From positions 29,812-93,811 of the forward strand of contig NZ_JAGGPM010000014.1 of the NCBI RefSeq assembly GCF_018613835.1: a stretch of 64,000 bases of DNA, written 5' to 3'. Position 1 is the first letter of the stretch; each line of letters opens with the position of its first letter. The notes beneath the pieces were generated by a model, which made no database searches, had not been told where the DNA came from, and worked only from the letters and a program-made list of their open reading frames with translations. Positions 41,461-49,768 of this stretch are shown here, piece after piece. The position numbers and the translations under genes were made by a program. The DNA is from Arthrobacter sp. ISL-5 (lineage in GTDB: Bacteria; Actinomycetota; Actinomycetes; Actinomycetales; Micrococcaceae).

Positions 41461-41489
41461 TTGACAATTCCGATTGAGATTCCTTCTGA
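41461..41489 (+). promoter_or_regulatory. Candidate promoter of the first response regulator
   Basis: TTGACA at 41461-41466 is a perfect -35; TTCTGA 17 bases on (41484-41489) is a weak -10. It lies about 80 bases before the regulator's start. Confidence 0.35.
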
Positions 41490-41570
41490 GGGTCATGACT
41501 CAATTTCGCGAACGCAGATAGTAGGCTGAGGCGCAGTCTTTAGTCATGCGGTCCTTACAGGGGGTAAGGG

Positions 41571-42380
41571 ATGAATGATCGACGCGTCGTCGTCGTTATT
41601 GAACAGGATGAGGCAGTCCGGGCTCTTTTGCGGGCCACCCTGGGTGATGCCGGTTTCGAGGTGCACTTCGCCGCCACCGGGGAGTCCGGGGTTGAGTTGG
41701 TGCGTGCCAAGCGGCCGGATACTGTCACGCTGGATGTGGTGCTGCCGGACATGAACGGGTATGAGGTGGCGCGGCGCATCCGAGAATTCAGCCACACCTA
41801 CATCATCATTCTCACGGCCCGCAGCGACCTTCGTGCCACCATCAAGGGTTTCGAAGCCGGGGCTGACGACTACATCGTCAAGCCGATCCGTCCGCGAGAG
41901 CTCCGTGCACGCGTCGACGGGATGCTGCGCCGGCCCCGGCAGCTTCGAACGGTAGCACCGGTCCGGACGGCGCCTGGGCGGACGGCAACGGCAACGGCAG
42001 CGGCTGCGGCCGCGAAGGGAGCCGCCGCACCGACGGCGACGGCCGGCTCCAGTTTCGAGCACAACGGACTGCGGATCGACAGCGCCACTCGAGCCGCCAG
42101 CATCGGCGGCCGGTCCCTGGCGCTCACCCGGACCGAGTTCGATCTGCTGCGCATCCTGCTGGAAAGGGGCACCGGCGTGGTCACCAAGGCGGAACTGGCC
42201 GCGCTGCTTGGGCTGATGCAGCAGGAAGCCGTGCAACCCGGGGCCGCCCCTGCCGGCACCCGTGACGCCGGACGAATCATCGAAGCCCACGTGGGCAACC
42301 TGCGGCGCAAACTGGGGGATGACGCCCGGCGGCCCCGGTGGCTCAAGACGGTCCGCGGGTCCGGCTACACGCTGGCCTGA
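41571..42380 (+). CDS. OmpR/PhoB-family response regulator (RR1)
   Basis: The 269-residue regulator has an N-terminal receiver (1-122) with phospho-acceptor Asp55 in TLDVVLPDMNGYEV and the lysine in DYIVKPIRPREL. An Ala/Thr/Pro-rich linker of about 40 residues (128-163) leads to a winged-helix domain with LTRTEFDLLRILLERGTGVV and HVGNLRRKLGDDARRPRWLK. GGGGGTAAGG precedes the ATG. Its receiver and wing closely resemble the second regulator at 44960, and a stand-alone kinase ATPase domain gene follows. Targets are unknown; the nearby pilus clusters are the obvious candidates. Confidence 0.92.
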   Translation: MNDRRVVVVIEQDEAVRALLRATLGDAGFEVHFAATGESGVELVRAKRPDTVTLDVVLPDMNGYEVARRIREFSHTYIIILTARSDLRATIKGFEAGADDYIVKPIRPRELRARVDGMLRRPRQLRTVAPVRTAPGRTATATAAAAAAKGAAAPTATAGSSFEHNGLRIDSATRAASIGGRSLALTRTEFDLLRILLERGTGVVTKAELAALLGLMQQEAVQPGAAPAGTRDAGRIIEAHVGNLRRKLGDDARRPRWLKTVRGSGYTLA

Positions 42381-42479
42381 CGGGCGCGTCCCCCGACGCT
42401 CCGGATGCGCCCCTGCAAACGGGGGAGTGCCTCGGAAAAGCCTAAGAAAATGCCAAGGGCGCAGGCGCACCTTAGGAAC

Positions 42480-42965
42480 ATGAAATCACTATCAGGCGAC
42501 GAAGTTGTCGCGGTCCGAGGCGTCCTTACCGACACGCAGCCGGTGGATTTCCATGCGCTGGGCGTCGCCGGTGCGATAGACCGTTTGACTCTTCCGCTGC
42601 GGGAACGGGGGATCACCGTGCACCTGGAAGTGCCGCACCACGGGATGGAAGTGGACCGGCAGTCCGCGTTACTGCTGTACCGGGCCGCGCAGGAGCTCTT
42701 GAGCAATGTCCACAAATTCGCTGAAGCGTCCGCCGTGACGGTTCGGTTGGGCTGCGTCAGCCATCCCGCTGACAGGCACGCCGTTCAGCTCAAAGTGACC
42801 GACGACGGCACCGGGTTTGATGTGCACGCAGCCACCCACGGCAGGCATTCCGGGATGGGGCTGCGGCTCATGCGGCTGGCCGTGGGCTCGGCGGGCGGCC
42901 AGATGGTCATCGACTCGTGCTTGGACGAAGGAACGTGCGTGAGCGTCACGCTGCCCCTGGACTGA
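42480..42965 (+). CDS. Stand-alone histidine-kinase ATPase domain protein
   Basis: The product from ATG 42480 (TTAGGAA upstream; earlier ATGs at 42405 and 42450) is 161 residues, almost entirely one HATPase_c domain of the NarX/DesK type. N box: YRAAQELLSNVHKFAEASAV; G1: TDDGTGFDVH; G2: GMGLRLMRLAVGSAGG; end: GTCVSVTLPLD. There is no dimerisation/H-box helix, no membrane helix and no sensor domain, so it cannot autophosphorylate in the usual way. It could act as an anti-regulator kinase, as a partner for another kinase, or be a kinase remnant. It follows RR1 by 99 bases. Confidence 0.8.
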   Translation: MKSLSGDEVVAVRGVLTDTQPVDFHALGVAGAIDRLTLPLRERGITVHLEVPHHGMEVDRQSALLLYRAAQELLSNVHKFAEASAVTVRLGCVSHPADRHAVQLKVTDDGTGFDVHAATHGRHSGMGLRLMRLAVGSAGGQMVIDSCLDEGTCVSVTLPLD

Positions 42966-43016
42966 GCATTCAGCCGGACTGAGGAATTAGCTGAACTGAG
43001 CATTCAGCTGGACTAG
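42961..43016. repeat. 22-bp direct repeat, two copies
   Basis: ACTGAGCATTCAGCCGGACT (42961-42982) recurs with one change at 42995-43016, 34 bases further on. It covers the stop of the ATPase-domain gene and the short gap before the convergent kinase gene. Confidence 0.7.
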
Positions 43017-43053
43017 GCACCAAACCGGACTCTGCGCCTGGGGTGGAGCCGCC

Positions 43054-44724
43054 TCAGAGTGCAGCGGCGCCTTCCACCGGAAGGATGACCGTGAACGTGG
43101 TGCCGGCACCGGGTGTGCTGGTGCAGGAGATTTTCCCGCCATGCCGCTCCACGATGGTCTTGGTGATGGAGAGTCCGAGGCCCACGCCGGGGATCTCCGC
43201 CTTCCGGGCGGCCTGGGTGCGGAAGAACCGCGTGAAGATCCGGGCGGACTCCTCTTCGCTGATGCCCATCCCGGTGTCCTGAACCTGCAGCTGGACCCAG
43301 CGATCGTTGCTGTTGGCGCGGACGGTTACTGCCCCGCCGTCCGGCGAATATTTGATGGCATTCGATACCAGGTTGTCGAGTGCCTGGGCTATGCGGAGCG
43401 GGTCCGCGTGCGCCCACAGGGGAACCGGAACATCGGCGCTGAGCGAGACGTTGGTGGCATCGGCCTGTGCCTGGGCGGACCCGATGGTGGTCTCGATCAA
43501 ACCGGCCAGGTCAGTCCGCCGGGGGTGGACGGCAAGCACGGTTGAGGCCGACACCAGCAGGTCCGACACAAGGGAGAGGAGGCGCTCGGCGTTGCGCTGC
43601 ACCACCTCGAGCCGATGCACGCCGGTGGAAGACAGGCCGTCCGCTTCATCGAGCACCAGGTCGACGTTGCCGAGGACGGACATCAACGGGCTCCGGAACT
43701 CGTGGGAAACGTTGGAGATCAGCTCCTCCTTGGCGGCCAACGCTTCCACAAGGCCTGTGACATCGCTGTAGACGACGACGGCGCCACTGGACCCGCCGTC
43801 GTCGTTCTTGATAATCCGCGCAGCCGTTGAGACGGCGCGCCTCGCCGGCCCCTCGCCGATCCACACCAGGTAGTCCGCGAATGTTTCACCCGCCACCGCC
43901 CGGCGGATGGGCCGCTTATCGGCAGGCAGCGGCGTCACCTTGTCCTGACCGAACATGAGTTGCTGTGATTCCTCCGGCACTGGGCCGGATGCGGCAGGGG
44001 AGGCTGTCCGCTGGAAATCCTTCTGCTGGCCGTTGACCAGCACGTTCTGGCCGCCGGCGTCCACGGCGACAATGCCGACGTCGATCGTGTCCAATACCGT
44101 TTTGAGCAGCCGCTCGCGGTTCCTGCTTTCAATGAGCAGTTCCCGGAGTTCGGCGTCTTTTCTTTCGAGCCGTTGGCGCTGCACACGGATATTGGCGCTG
44201 GCGAACCGGATTGCCAGGGAGACGGCCAGCATCATGAGGGGCAACAGGGATGCAGTGGCAATGTCCGAAGGTGAAATTCTGGGGAACTTTTGCAGCAGTG
44301 AAGGCAGCCCGATGAGCAAGGGCCCAAAGAAACTGAGCAAAATGCTGGTCTTCACGAAGGAACCTGATGCCGACAGCCAGATCACCGGAAATATTGCCAG
44401 CACTCCGAGGCCGGCTACGGCCGGAACGGCGCCGTTGCGTGCGAGGCCGATTACCAGGAGGTCAAGAATAGGTATTACCAAGTGGGCATTGACGGGAAGC
44501 CGTTCCCAGGGAACCAGGAAGCATGCCAGGAACAAGGCGCCCATCAGGACTATGGATGCAATAAAGACGGCATTCTCGATAAGCGTGGGCCATACCGCAG
44601 GCGCCGCGATGGCCAAGGCAGCGAGAATGAGCGTCACCGGCAGTTGGCAAAGCGCCACCTGGACTCTCGGCTTAAGCCGTCTGAAAAAGCGGTCAGTGTC
44701 ACGGACCAGCACGTGTTCACCCAT
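43054..44724 (-). CDS. Membrane sensor histidine kinase
   Basis: The 556-residue kinase has a membrane sensor of about six helices (residues 24-172), a coiled segment (178-205), a PAS-like domain (about 206-330), a HisKA domain with phospho-acceptor His341 in SNVSHEFRSPLMSV, and an ATPase domain: N box DNLVSNAIKYSPDGG (Asn455), DTGMGISEEE, F box RFFRT and GVGLGLSITKTIVERHGG. It is a complete, apparently active kinase. It lies between the two response regulator genes and convergent with the ATPase-only gene, so it may phosphorylate either regulator. The signal is unknown. Confidence 0.92.
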   Translation of the reverse strand: MGEHVLVRDTDRFFRRLKPRVQVALCQLPVTLILAALAIAAPAVWPTLIENAVFIASIVLMGALFLACFLVPWERLPVNAHLVIPILDLLVIGLARNGAVPAVAGLGVLAIFPVIWLSASGSFVKTSILLSFFGPLLIGLPSLLQKFPRISPSDIATASLLPLMMLAVSLAIRFASANIRVQRQRLERKDAELRELLIESRNRERLLKTVLDTIDVGIVAVDAGGQNVLVNGQQKDFQRTASPAASGPVPEESQQLMFGQDKVTPLPADKRPIRRAVAGETFADYLVWIGEGPARRAVSTAARIIKNDDGGSSGAVVVYSDVTGLVEALAAKEELISNVSHEFRSPLMSVLGNVDLVLDEADGLSSTGVHRLEVVQRNAERLLSLVSDLLVSASTVLAVHPRRTDLAGLIETTIGSAQAQADATNVSLSADVPVPLWAHADPLRIAQALDNLVSNAIKYSPDGGAVTVRANSNDRWVQLQVQDTGMGISEEESARIFTRFFRTQAARKAEIPGVGLGLSITKTIVERHGGKISCTSTPGAGTTFTVILPVEGAAAL

Positions 44725-44959
44725 GGGCGCAGCCCCCGCCCTTGGGGTCGATTATCGAAACGTGAGACCATATTCTTTTGTCCCCACCCATAGTGCCATT
44801 ATGCACATCAATTCTCCTGCGGCTGCAGTCCCGACCGGCTTTTGAGTGTTGCTTGCAAAACATATGCAGAATTTAGGGTTTCTCTCCCCCCGCAGGTTGT
44901 AGCCTGATATTGCTTCCCGCGTTGCGCTGGGCAATGCGGTGGTGTTATTGGATATGGGG

Positions 44960-45754
44960 ATGGTCTTGGGCGATCTTGGTGTGGCCGTGGTGATTGAGGA
45001 TGATGATGACGTCCGCAACCTCCTTGACGCGGTACTTCAGCAGGCCGGCTTCGAAGTGCACTCTGCAGCCACGGGCCGCGACGGCGTGGACGTGGCCCGG
45101 CTGCGCCAGGCCAACGTGATCACGCTCGACGTCGGTCTCCCGGACATTGACGGCTTCGAGGTGCTGCGGCGCATCCGGCAGTTCAGCGACGCCTACGTGG
45201 TGATGCTGACCGGCCGGAACGAGGAACTGGACACCATCACGGCGCTTCAGGGCGGCGCGGACGACTACATCATCAAACCGTTCCGGCCGCGCGAACTGCG
45301 CGCGCGCATTTCAGCGATGATGCGCCGGCCGCGGCAGGGCGCAGTCGGTGAGCCTGAGGCACCGGTCGGGTCGCCGCCGGAGCCGGGTTCCGCTGCAGCA
45401 GGCAGTGCCCGCCGTGCGGGAACAGTGCTGCATCACAACGGACTTGCCCTGGACACCGAAACCCGGACAGTGGCCCTTCGCGGGACGCCGTTGGGGCTGA
45501 CCCGGAGCGAATTCGACCTTCTGCATGAACTGCTGCGCGGAACGGGGGCCGTCCGCACGCGGGCGGACCTGGTGCGTGTGGTGCGCGGCGAGTACTACCG
45601 CGAGGACACCTACATCAGTGAGGCCGATGAGCGGGCCGTCGAAGTGCATATCGGCAATTTGCGCCGCAAGCTCCGCGAGGATCCGCAGGACCCCCGGTGG
45701 CTGGTCACCGTGCGCGGGGTGGGGTACCGACTGGCGCCGAAGCGGGCGGAGTAG
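44960..45754 (+). CDS. OmpR/PhoB-family response regulator (RR2)
   Basis: ATG 44960 is chosen by comparison with the RR1 start; the frame stays open back to GTG 44939. The receiver has acidic residues IEDDDDVRN, the phospho-acceptor aspartate in ITLDVGLPDIDGFEVL and the lysine in DYIIKPFRPREL. A Pro/Ala/Gly linker of about 40 residues precedes a winged helix with LTRSEFDLLHELLRGTGAVR and EVHIGNLRRKLREDPQDPRW. It is divergent from the membrane kinase gene, a common arrangement for a cognate pair. It is clearly paralogous to RR1. Confidence 0.9.
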   Translation: MVLGDLGVAVVIEDDDDVRNLLDAVLQQAGFEVHSAATGRDGVDVARLRQANVITLDVGLPDIDGFEVLRRIRQFSDAYVVMLTGRNEELDTITALQGGADDYIIKPFRPRELRARISAMMRRPRQGAVGEPEAPVGSPPEPGSAAAGSARRAGTVLHHNGLALDTETRTVALRGTPLGLTRSEFDLLHELLRGTGAVRTRADLVRVVRGEYYREDTYISEADERAVEVHIGNLRRKLREDPQDPRWLVTVRGVGYRLAPKRAE

Positions 45755-45762
45755 GTTCGGTC

Positions 45763-46215
45763 TTAGTTCTTCGGTGGCAGGTAACCGAGTTTCAGTTCCC
45801 TGACCGTTAGCGCGCCAGCGCGTGCAACCGCCGGCAGCAACTGCTGCACGCCAGCGAGGTCTCCGCTTTTGACGAGGCGCTGCACCTCGATGGCCAGCTT
45901 GGCCAGGCGGGTGGCGCCCACCATCAGGGCGGAATTCTTCAGGCTCAGGGCAGCATCCATGGCGGCGTCGGGGTCGTTGTCTTCAACGGACCGCTCCAAG
46001 TACCGGAGGCGCTTTTCCCAGATGCTGATGTAATCCCGGGCGAAATTGTGGGCGACGCCGGAGCCGCCCAATTCTTCCTCCAGCTCGTGAAGGACGCTGA
46101 GGTCCAGCACGGGTTCCTGCGATTCGTCCTGCTGTCCGTTCTCTGGGTCTCCGGCCGCAGGGAAGCACACGCCGTTGGCGCTGCCGTCACCTGCACCGGA
46201 ACCTGAAATGGACAT
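45763..46215 (-). CDS. HPt-like protein lacking the phospho-histidine
   Basis: The 150-residue protein has a polar N-terminus (about 38 residues) and a helical domain in which FARDYISIWEKRLRYLERSV and AALSLKNSALMVGATRLAKL follow the HPt pattern. In active HPt domains the second segment reads A-H-x-L-K-G-S-A; here it reads A-L-S-L-K-N-S-A, so leucine (residue 90) occupies the histidine position and asparagine the glycine. Phosphotransfer is therefore not expected. It lies between RR2 and the first Tad cluster and could bind a receiver without phosphate transfer. Confidence 0.72.
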   Translation of the reverse strand: MSISGSGAGDGSANGVCFPAAGDPENGQQDESQEPVLDLSVLHELEEELGGSGVAHNFARDYISIWEKRLRYLERSVEDNDPDAAMDAALSLKNSALMVGATRLAKLAIEVQRLVKSGDLAGVQQLLPAVARAGALTVRELKLGYLPPKN

Positions 46216-46321
46216 GAGTTAAGGCTACTTTCTGACCTTGGGAAAAGCCTGATGAAGCTTGGATCCTGTGGAAACCCTGCGGGTTCCTTGTGGTGCGCGG
46301 TAAACCTGCGGAATCTCGACC

Positions 46322-47206
46322 TTACTGGCCGCTGAAGGTTTCGATGGTGTTGATGACGGCTGGGCCCAGGATCGCAATAAAGAGGACCGGGAAGATGAAG
46401 AACAGCAGCGGGAAGAGGATCATGACGGGAAGCTTCATGGCCTTCTCTTCTGCTCGTTGACGCCGCTTGACGCGCATCACCTTTGCCTGCACCCGGAGGA
46501 CGCGGCTGATGGCGATGCCGTAGGTGTCCGCCTGCACCACTGCCTGAACGAAGCTCCGCAGCTCAGGGATGTTGGTGCGCTCGGCCAGGGCAAGGTAGGA
46601 CTCGCGGCGGCTGCGGCCCACCTGCATGTCCTGCAGGGTGCGGACCAGTTCTTCCGCCAGTGGGCCTTTTCCGTTTTCGCCGGCACGGGCCATGGCACCC
46701 TCGAACCCGAGACCGGCTTCCACGGAAATGAGCATCTGGTCCAGGGTGTTGGCGAGCTCCAGCTGCATTGCCTTCTGCCGCTCCATGCCCTTGCTGTAGA
46801 GCATCAGGTCAGGGATAAAGTACCCCAGGAACAGCACGAACAGCCCTACGAGCTTGATGATTGGCGTCGTTGCAATGGAGCTGATGTACAGCCCCATTAG
46901 CCCGCCCACGAGACCCAGTGCGGGTTTGGCGGCAAGCAGACGGCCGAGCGGCATGTTCACCGGTCGACCGGCGAGGGAGAGCAAGTGATCGAGCTTGAGG
47001 ACGTACGCGGCCGGAGTAAGCCGGTGGCCGATCTTCTCAATGAGTCCTGAGCTTGTCTTCTTCTCCACTTCGGCACGGTGGCTGCCCCTGGACAGGATGT
47101 CGCGGGCAACCGCCTGGCCCTTCTTGTCAGTGGAGAGCAGCGACCAGGCAAGGTAGCTGATGGGCAGGCAGATCAGGAGGAGTGCAAGGAGAACGAGGGG
47201 ATCCAT
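46322..47206 (-). CDS. tadC: Tad pilus inner-membrane protein TadC (cluster 1)
   Basis: TadC and TadB form the membrane platform on which CpaF assembles Flp pili. The 294 residues have an N-terminal helix (2-22), a helix pair near 92-130, the T2SSF/GspF-type helical domain (QLELANTLDQMLISVEAGLG, then AMARAGENGKGPLAEELVRT) and a C-terminal helix. It is the last gene of cluster 1; tadB ends seven bases upstream. The paralogue at 54131-55027 shares the same landmarks. Confidence 0.93.
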   Translation of the reverse strand: MDPLVLLALLLICLPISYLAWSLLSTDKKGQAVARDILSRGSHRAEVEKKTSSGLIEKIGHRLTPAAYVLKLDHLLSLAGRPVNMPLGRLLAAKPALGLVGGLMGLYISSIATTPIIKLVGLFVLFLGYFIPDLMLYSKGMERQKAMQLELANTLDQMLISVEAGLGFEGAMARAGENGKGPLAEELVRTLQDMQVGRSRRESYLALAERTNIPELRSFVQAVVQADTYGIAISRVLRVQAKVMRVKRRQRAEEKAMKLPVMILFPLLFFIFPVLFIAILGPAVINTIETFSGQ

Positions 47207-47213
47207 AATGGCC

Positions 47214-48146
47214 TCAGAACTTCAGGTCGATGATCTTGCGCATCCAGAGACCACCAATGGTCATCAGGATGACGGAAGCCACAACCAAGATCCAGCCCAG
47301 TGGCGTTGTGAACATCTTGTTCATGTAGCCGGGATTGACAAGCATAAGCATGGCGACGATACCAATGGGCAACGCCATGAGAATGTAGGCAGAGAATTTT
47401 CCTTCAGCGGCCAAGGCCTTGATGTGACCCTTGATTTCACTGCGCTCTCGGATCGTTTCGTTCACCTGGTCCAGCACTTCGGCCAGGTTTCCGCCCACCT
47501 CACGGTTGATCTGGATGGCTTGGGAGACCCAAACGAAATCCTCGTTCCTCATGCGCTCAGCAGTGTCGTTGAGCGAGGAAAGCAGATCCCGTCCCAGACT
47601 AGTCTCCGAGACGACGCGGCGCATTTCTTCTGAGGTCGGGGCCTGGGATTCATTGGCGGCTGCATCAATGGCGCGGAGAATACTGTGGCCGGCCCGCAGG
47701 CTGCCGGATAAGAGTTGGAGAGTGTCACCCAGTTGCTCGTCGAACTTGGCACGTCTCTTGCCTGCCAAGAACCCCAGAACAAGATGTCCAACGAGCGGCG
47801 CGGCGAGCACGAAGAGTAAGGCCAGTAGTGGTCCAGCGACGACCAGCCCCACGAGCGCGCCCACGAAGGCGCCAATGATTACGAGGAGCAGGAAGTCGGC
47901 CTGGCTCAGCCGTAGGCCAGCGTTCTCAAGCGCCTCCCGATTGAACAACCTGACGTTCCGGCTGGCAAGGAAGCGCTCAATGGTTTGTACGGCCGATCCG
48001 GCAAAGCGGGTCAGTTGAGAGTCCGACTCCGTCCGGAAGGGCTGGCGACGGTCCAGCGGCACGGTGGGCGTGCGTGGAATCAGCGCAGCCACACCGGCCA
48101 GAATGGCGGAGGCAACGACGAGGACAACTCCCATGGTCAGAAACAT
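47214..48146 (-). CDS. tadB: Tad pilus inner-membrane protein TadB (cluster 1)
   Basis: The 310-residue protein has an N-terminal helix, a helix pair near 90-130 and a T2SSF domain containing QLGDTLQLLSGSLRAGHSIL and WVSQAIQINREVGGNLAEVL, then two C-terminal helices. This is the standard TadB pattern. The start is five bases from the cpaF stop, consistent with one transcript. Confidence 0.93.
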   Translation of the reverse strand: MFLTMGVVLVVASAILAGVAALIPRTPTVPLDRRQPFRTESDSQLTRFAGSAVQTIERFLASRNVRLFNREALENAGLRLSQADFLLLVIIGAFVGALVGLVVAGPLLALLFVLAAPLVGHLVLGFLAGKRRAKFDEQLGDTLQLLSGSLRAGHSILRAIDAAANESQAPTSEEMRRVVSETSLGRDLLSSLNDTAERMRNEDFVWVSQAIQINREVGGNLAEVLDQVNETIRERSEIKGHIKALAAEGKFSAYILMALPIGIVAMLMLVNPGYMNKMFTTPLGWILVVASVILMTIGGLWMRKIIDLKF

Positions 48147-48151
48147 TGACG

Positions 48152-49768
48152 TCAGTGCTTTCCGGTCGAGGCAAGGGGCGCGCCGAAGACCCCGGCCGAA
48201 ACGTGGATTCCCATGTCTTCAAAGCGGTCGATGAACCTGGGGCGGATGCCAGTAGGAATAGGGCTTCCCAAAAAGCGCCCGTGCTGGTCAACGCCCGCCG
48301 AGTAGTCGAACACGAAGGCGTCCTGGAGGGTGACGATGTCGCCTTCCATGCCTTGGACCTCGGTTACGTGCGTAATGCGCCGTGTGCCGTCCCGGAGGCG
48401 TGAGATTTGAATGATTAGGTTGACCGCGGAGGCGATCTGCTCGCGGATGGCCCGCAGCGGCAGATCCATTCCCGCCATGAGGACCAGCGTTTCAAGACGG
48501 GCGACGGCGTCGCGGGGCGAGTTCGAGTGGACGGTGGACAGCGAGCCGTCGTGGCCGGTGTTCATGGCCTGGAGCATGTCCAGGGATTCTCCCCCACGGA
48601 CCTCGCCCACCACGATGCGGTCCGGGCGCATACGGAGCGAGTTGCGGAGCAGTTCGCGGATGGTCACTTCACCCTTGCCCTCGGTGTTGGGCGGGCGGCT
48701 TTCCAGCCGGACCACGTGCTCCTGTTGGATCTGGAGTTCCACGGCATCCTCGATGGTCACGATGCGCTCGTTGGCCGGCAGGAAGGAGGAGAGGACGTTC
48801 AGCAGCGTGGTCTTCCCTGTGCCGGTGCCGCCGGAGACGATGATGTTCAGCTTGGCCTTTACGCAGGCGTTGAGCAGTTCAGCCATTTCCGGAGTAAGCG
48901 TGCCGAAGTCGATGAGGTTCCGCACGGTCAACGGCACCTTGCTGAACTTACGGATTGTGAGCGAGGAGCCACCGACGGCCAGCGGCGGAATCACGGCGTT
49001 GACGCGGGAGCCGTCCTCCAGACGCGCGTCAACCAGTGGTGAGGATTCATCGATGCGCCGACCTACTTTGGATACGATGCGTTCGATAACCTTGCGGAGG
49101 TGGTCTTCGGAGCTGAACCGGGATTCGGTCAGCGTCAACTGGCCTTTGCGCTCTACGTAGATCTGGTCCATCCGGTTCACCATGATTTCGGTGACAGCGG
49201 GATCGTCCAAGAGCCGCTGCAGCGGCCCGTAACCGAGCACGTCGTCAGCCACGTCCGCTACCAGCCGGGAGCGCTCATCTGCGGTCAGGGGCACCTGTTC
49301 GGCATCGATGATGCGGATGAGCTCTTCTCTTGCAGAGCTTCGCAGTTCACTCTCGGTGAGGCCGGAGTCGTTGAAGCGGGCTCCCATGCGTTCGAACAGG
49401 GCTGTGGCTGCCCGCTGCTTCAGGGCAGCGAAGACGTCCACTGGCTGCTGGGTTTTGGGCTTGAACAGCTCAGCCTGCACAGCGGCGGTCGGCTGCACCG
49501 GCTTCGCGTGCGAGGATTTCGTTGGCGCCGTAGTCGGCCGCACTGGCGCTTGGCCTACGGGCGGAGCCGCATGTGGCGCGGGCGCCTGACTGGGCGGGGC
49601 GTGACGCGCCGAACGGGGCCGGAACGTCGGCGCAGGCGGTGCCGTTGCGGCAGAAGAAGTCGAAGCGACGGCGGATGCAGCGCTCGGCACAGCCGCCACG
49701 GCCATGGCCGGGGCGGCCACTAGCTGGGACTTTTCCTGAGCGGCCTGGATGCGTTCCGAAAGTTTCAT
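48152..49768 (-). CDS. cpaF: Tad pilus ATPase CpaF/TadA (cluster 1)
   Basis: This secretion ATPase powers Flp pilus assembly at the cytoplasmic membrane face. The 538 residues have an Ala/Pro-rich N-terminal region (about 1-100), a linker domain, and the ATPase core: Walker A GGTGTGKTT (313-321), Asp box IVTIEDAVELQI, Walker B-type RIVVGEVRGGE and the His box STVHSNSPRD. It is 57 residues longer than its cluster-2 paralogue because of the N-terminal region. Its ATG directly follows the cpaE stop. Confidence 0.95.
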   Translation of the reverse strand: MKLSERIQAAQEKSQLVAAPAMAVAAVPSAASAVASTSSAATAPPAPTFRPRSARHAPPSQAPAPHAAPPVGQAPVRPTTAPTKSSHAKPVQPTAAVQAELFKPKTQQPVDVFAALKQRAATALFERMGARFNDSGLTESELRSSAREELIRIIDAEQVPLTADERSRLVADVADDVLGYGPLQRLLDDPAVTEIMVNRMDQIYVERKGQLTLTESRFSSEDHLRKVIERIVSKVGRRIDESSPLVDARLEDGSRVNAVIPPLAVGGSSLTIRKFSKVPLTVRNLIDFGTLTPEMAELLNACVKAKLNIIVSGGTGTGKTTLLNVLSSFLPANERIVTIEDAVELQIQQEHVVRLESRPPNTEGKGEVTIRELLRNSLRMRPDRIVVGEVRGGESLDMLQAMNTGHDGSLSTVHSNSPRDAVARLETLVLMAGMDLPLRAIREQIASAVNLIIQISRLRDGTRRITHVTEVQGMEGDIVTLQDAFVFDYSAGVDQHGRFLGSPIPTGIRPRFIDRFEDMGIHVSAGVFGAPLASTGKH

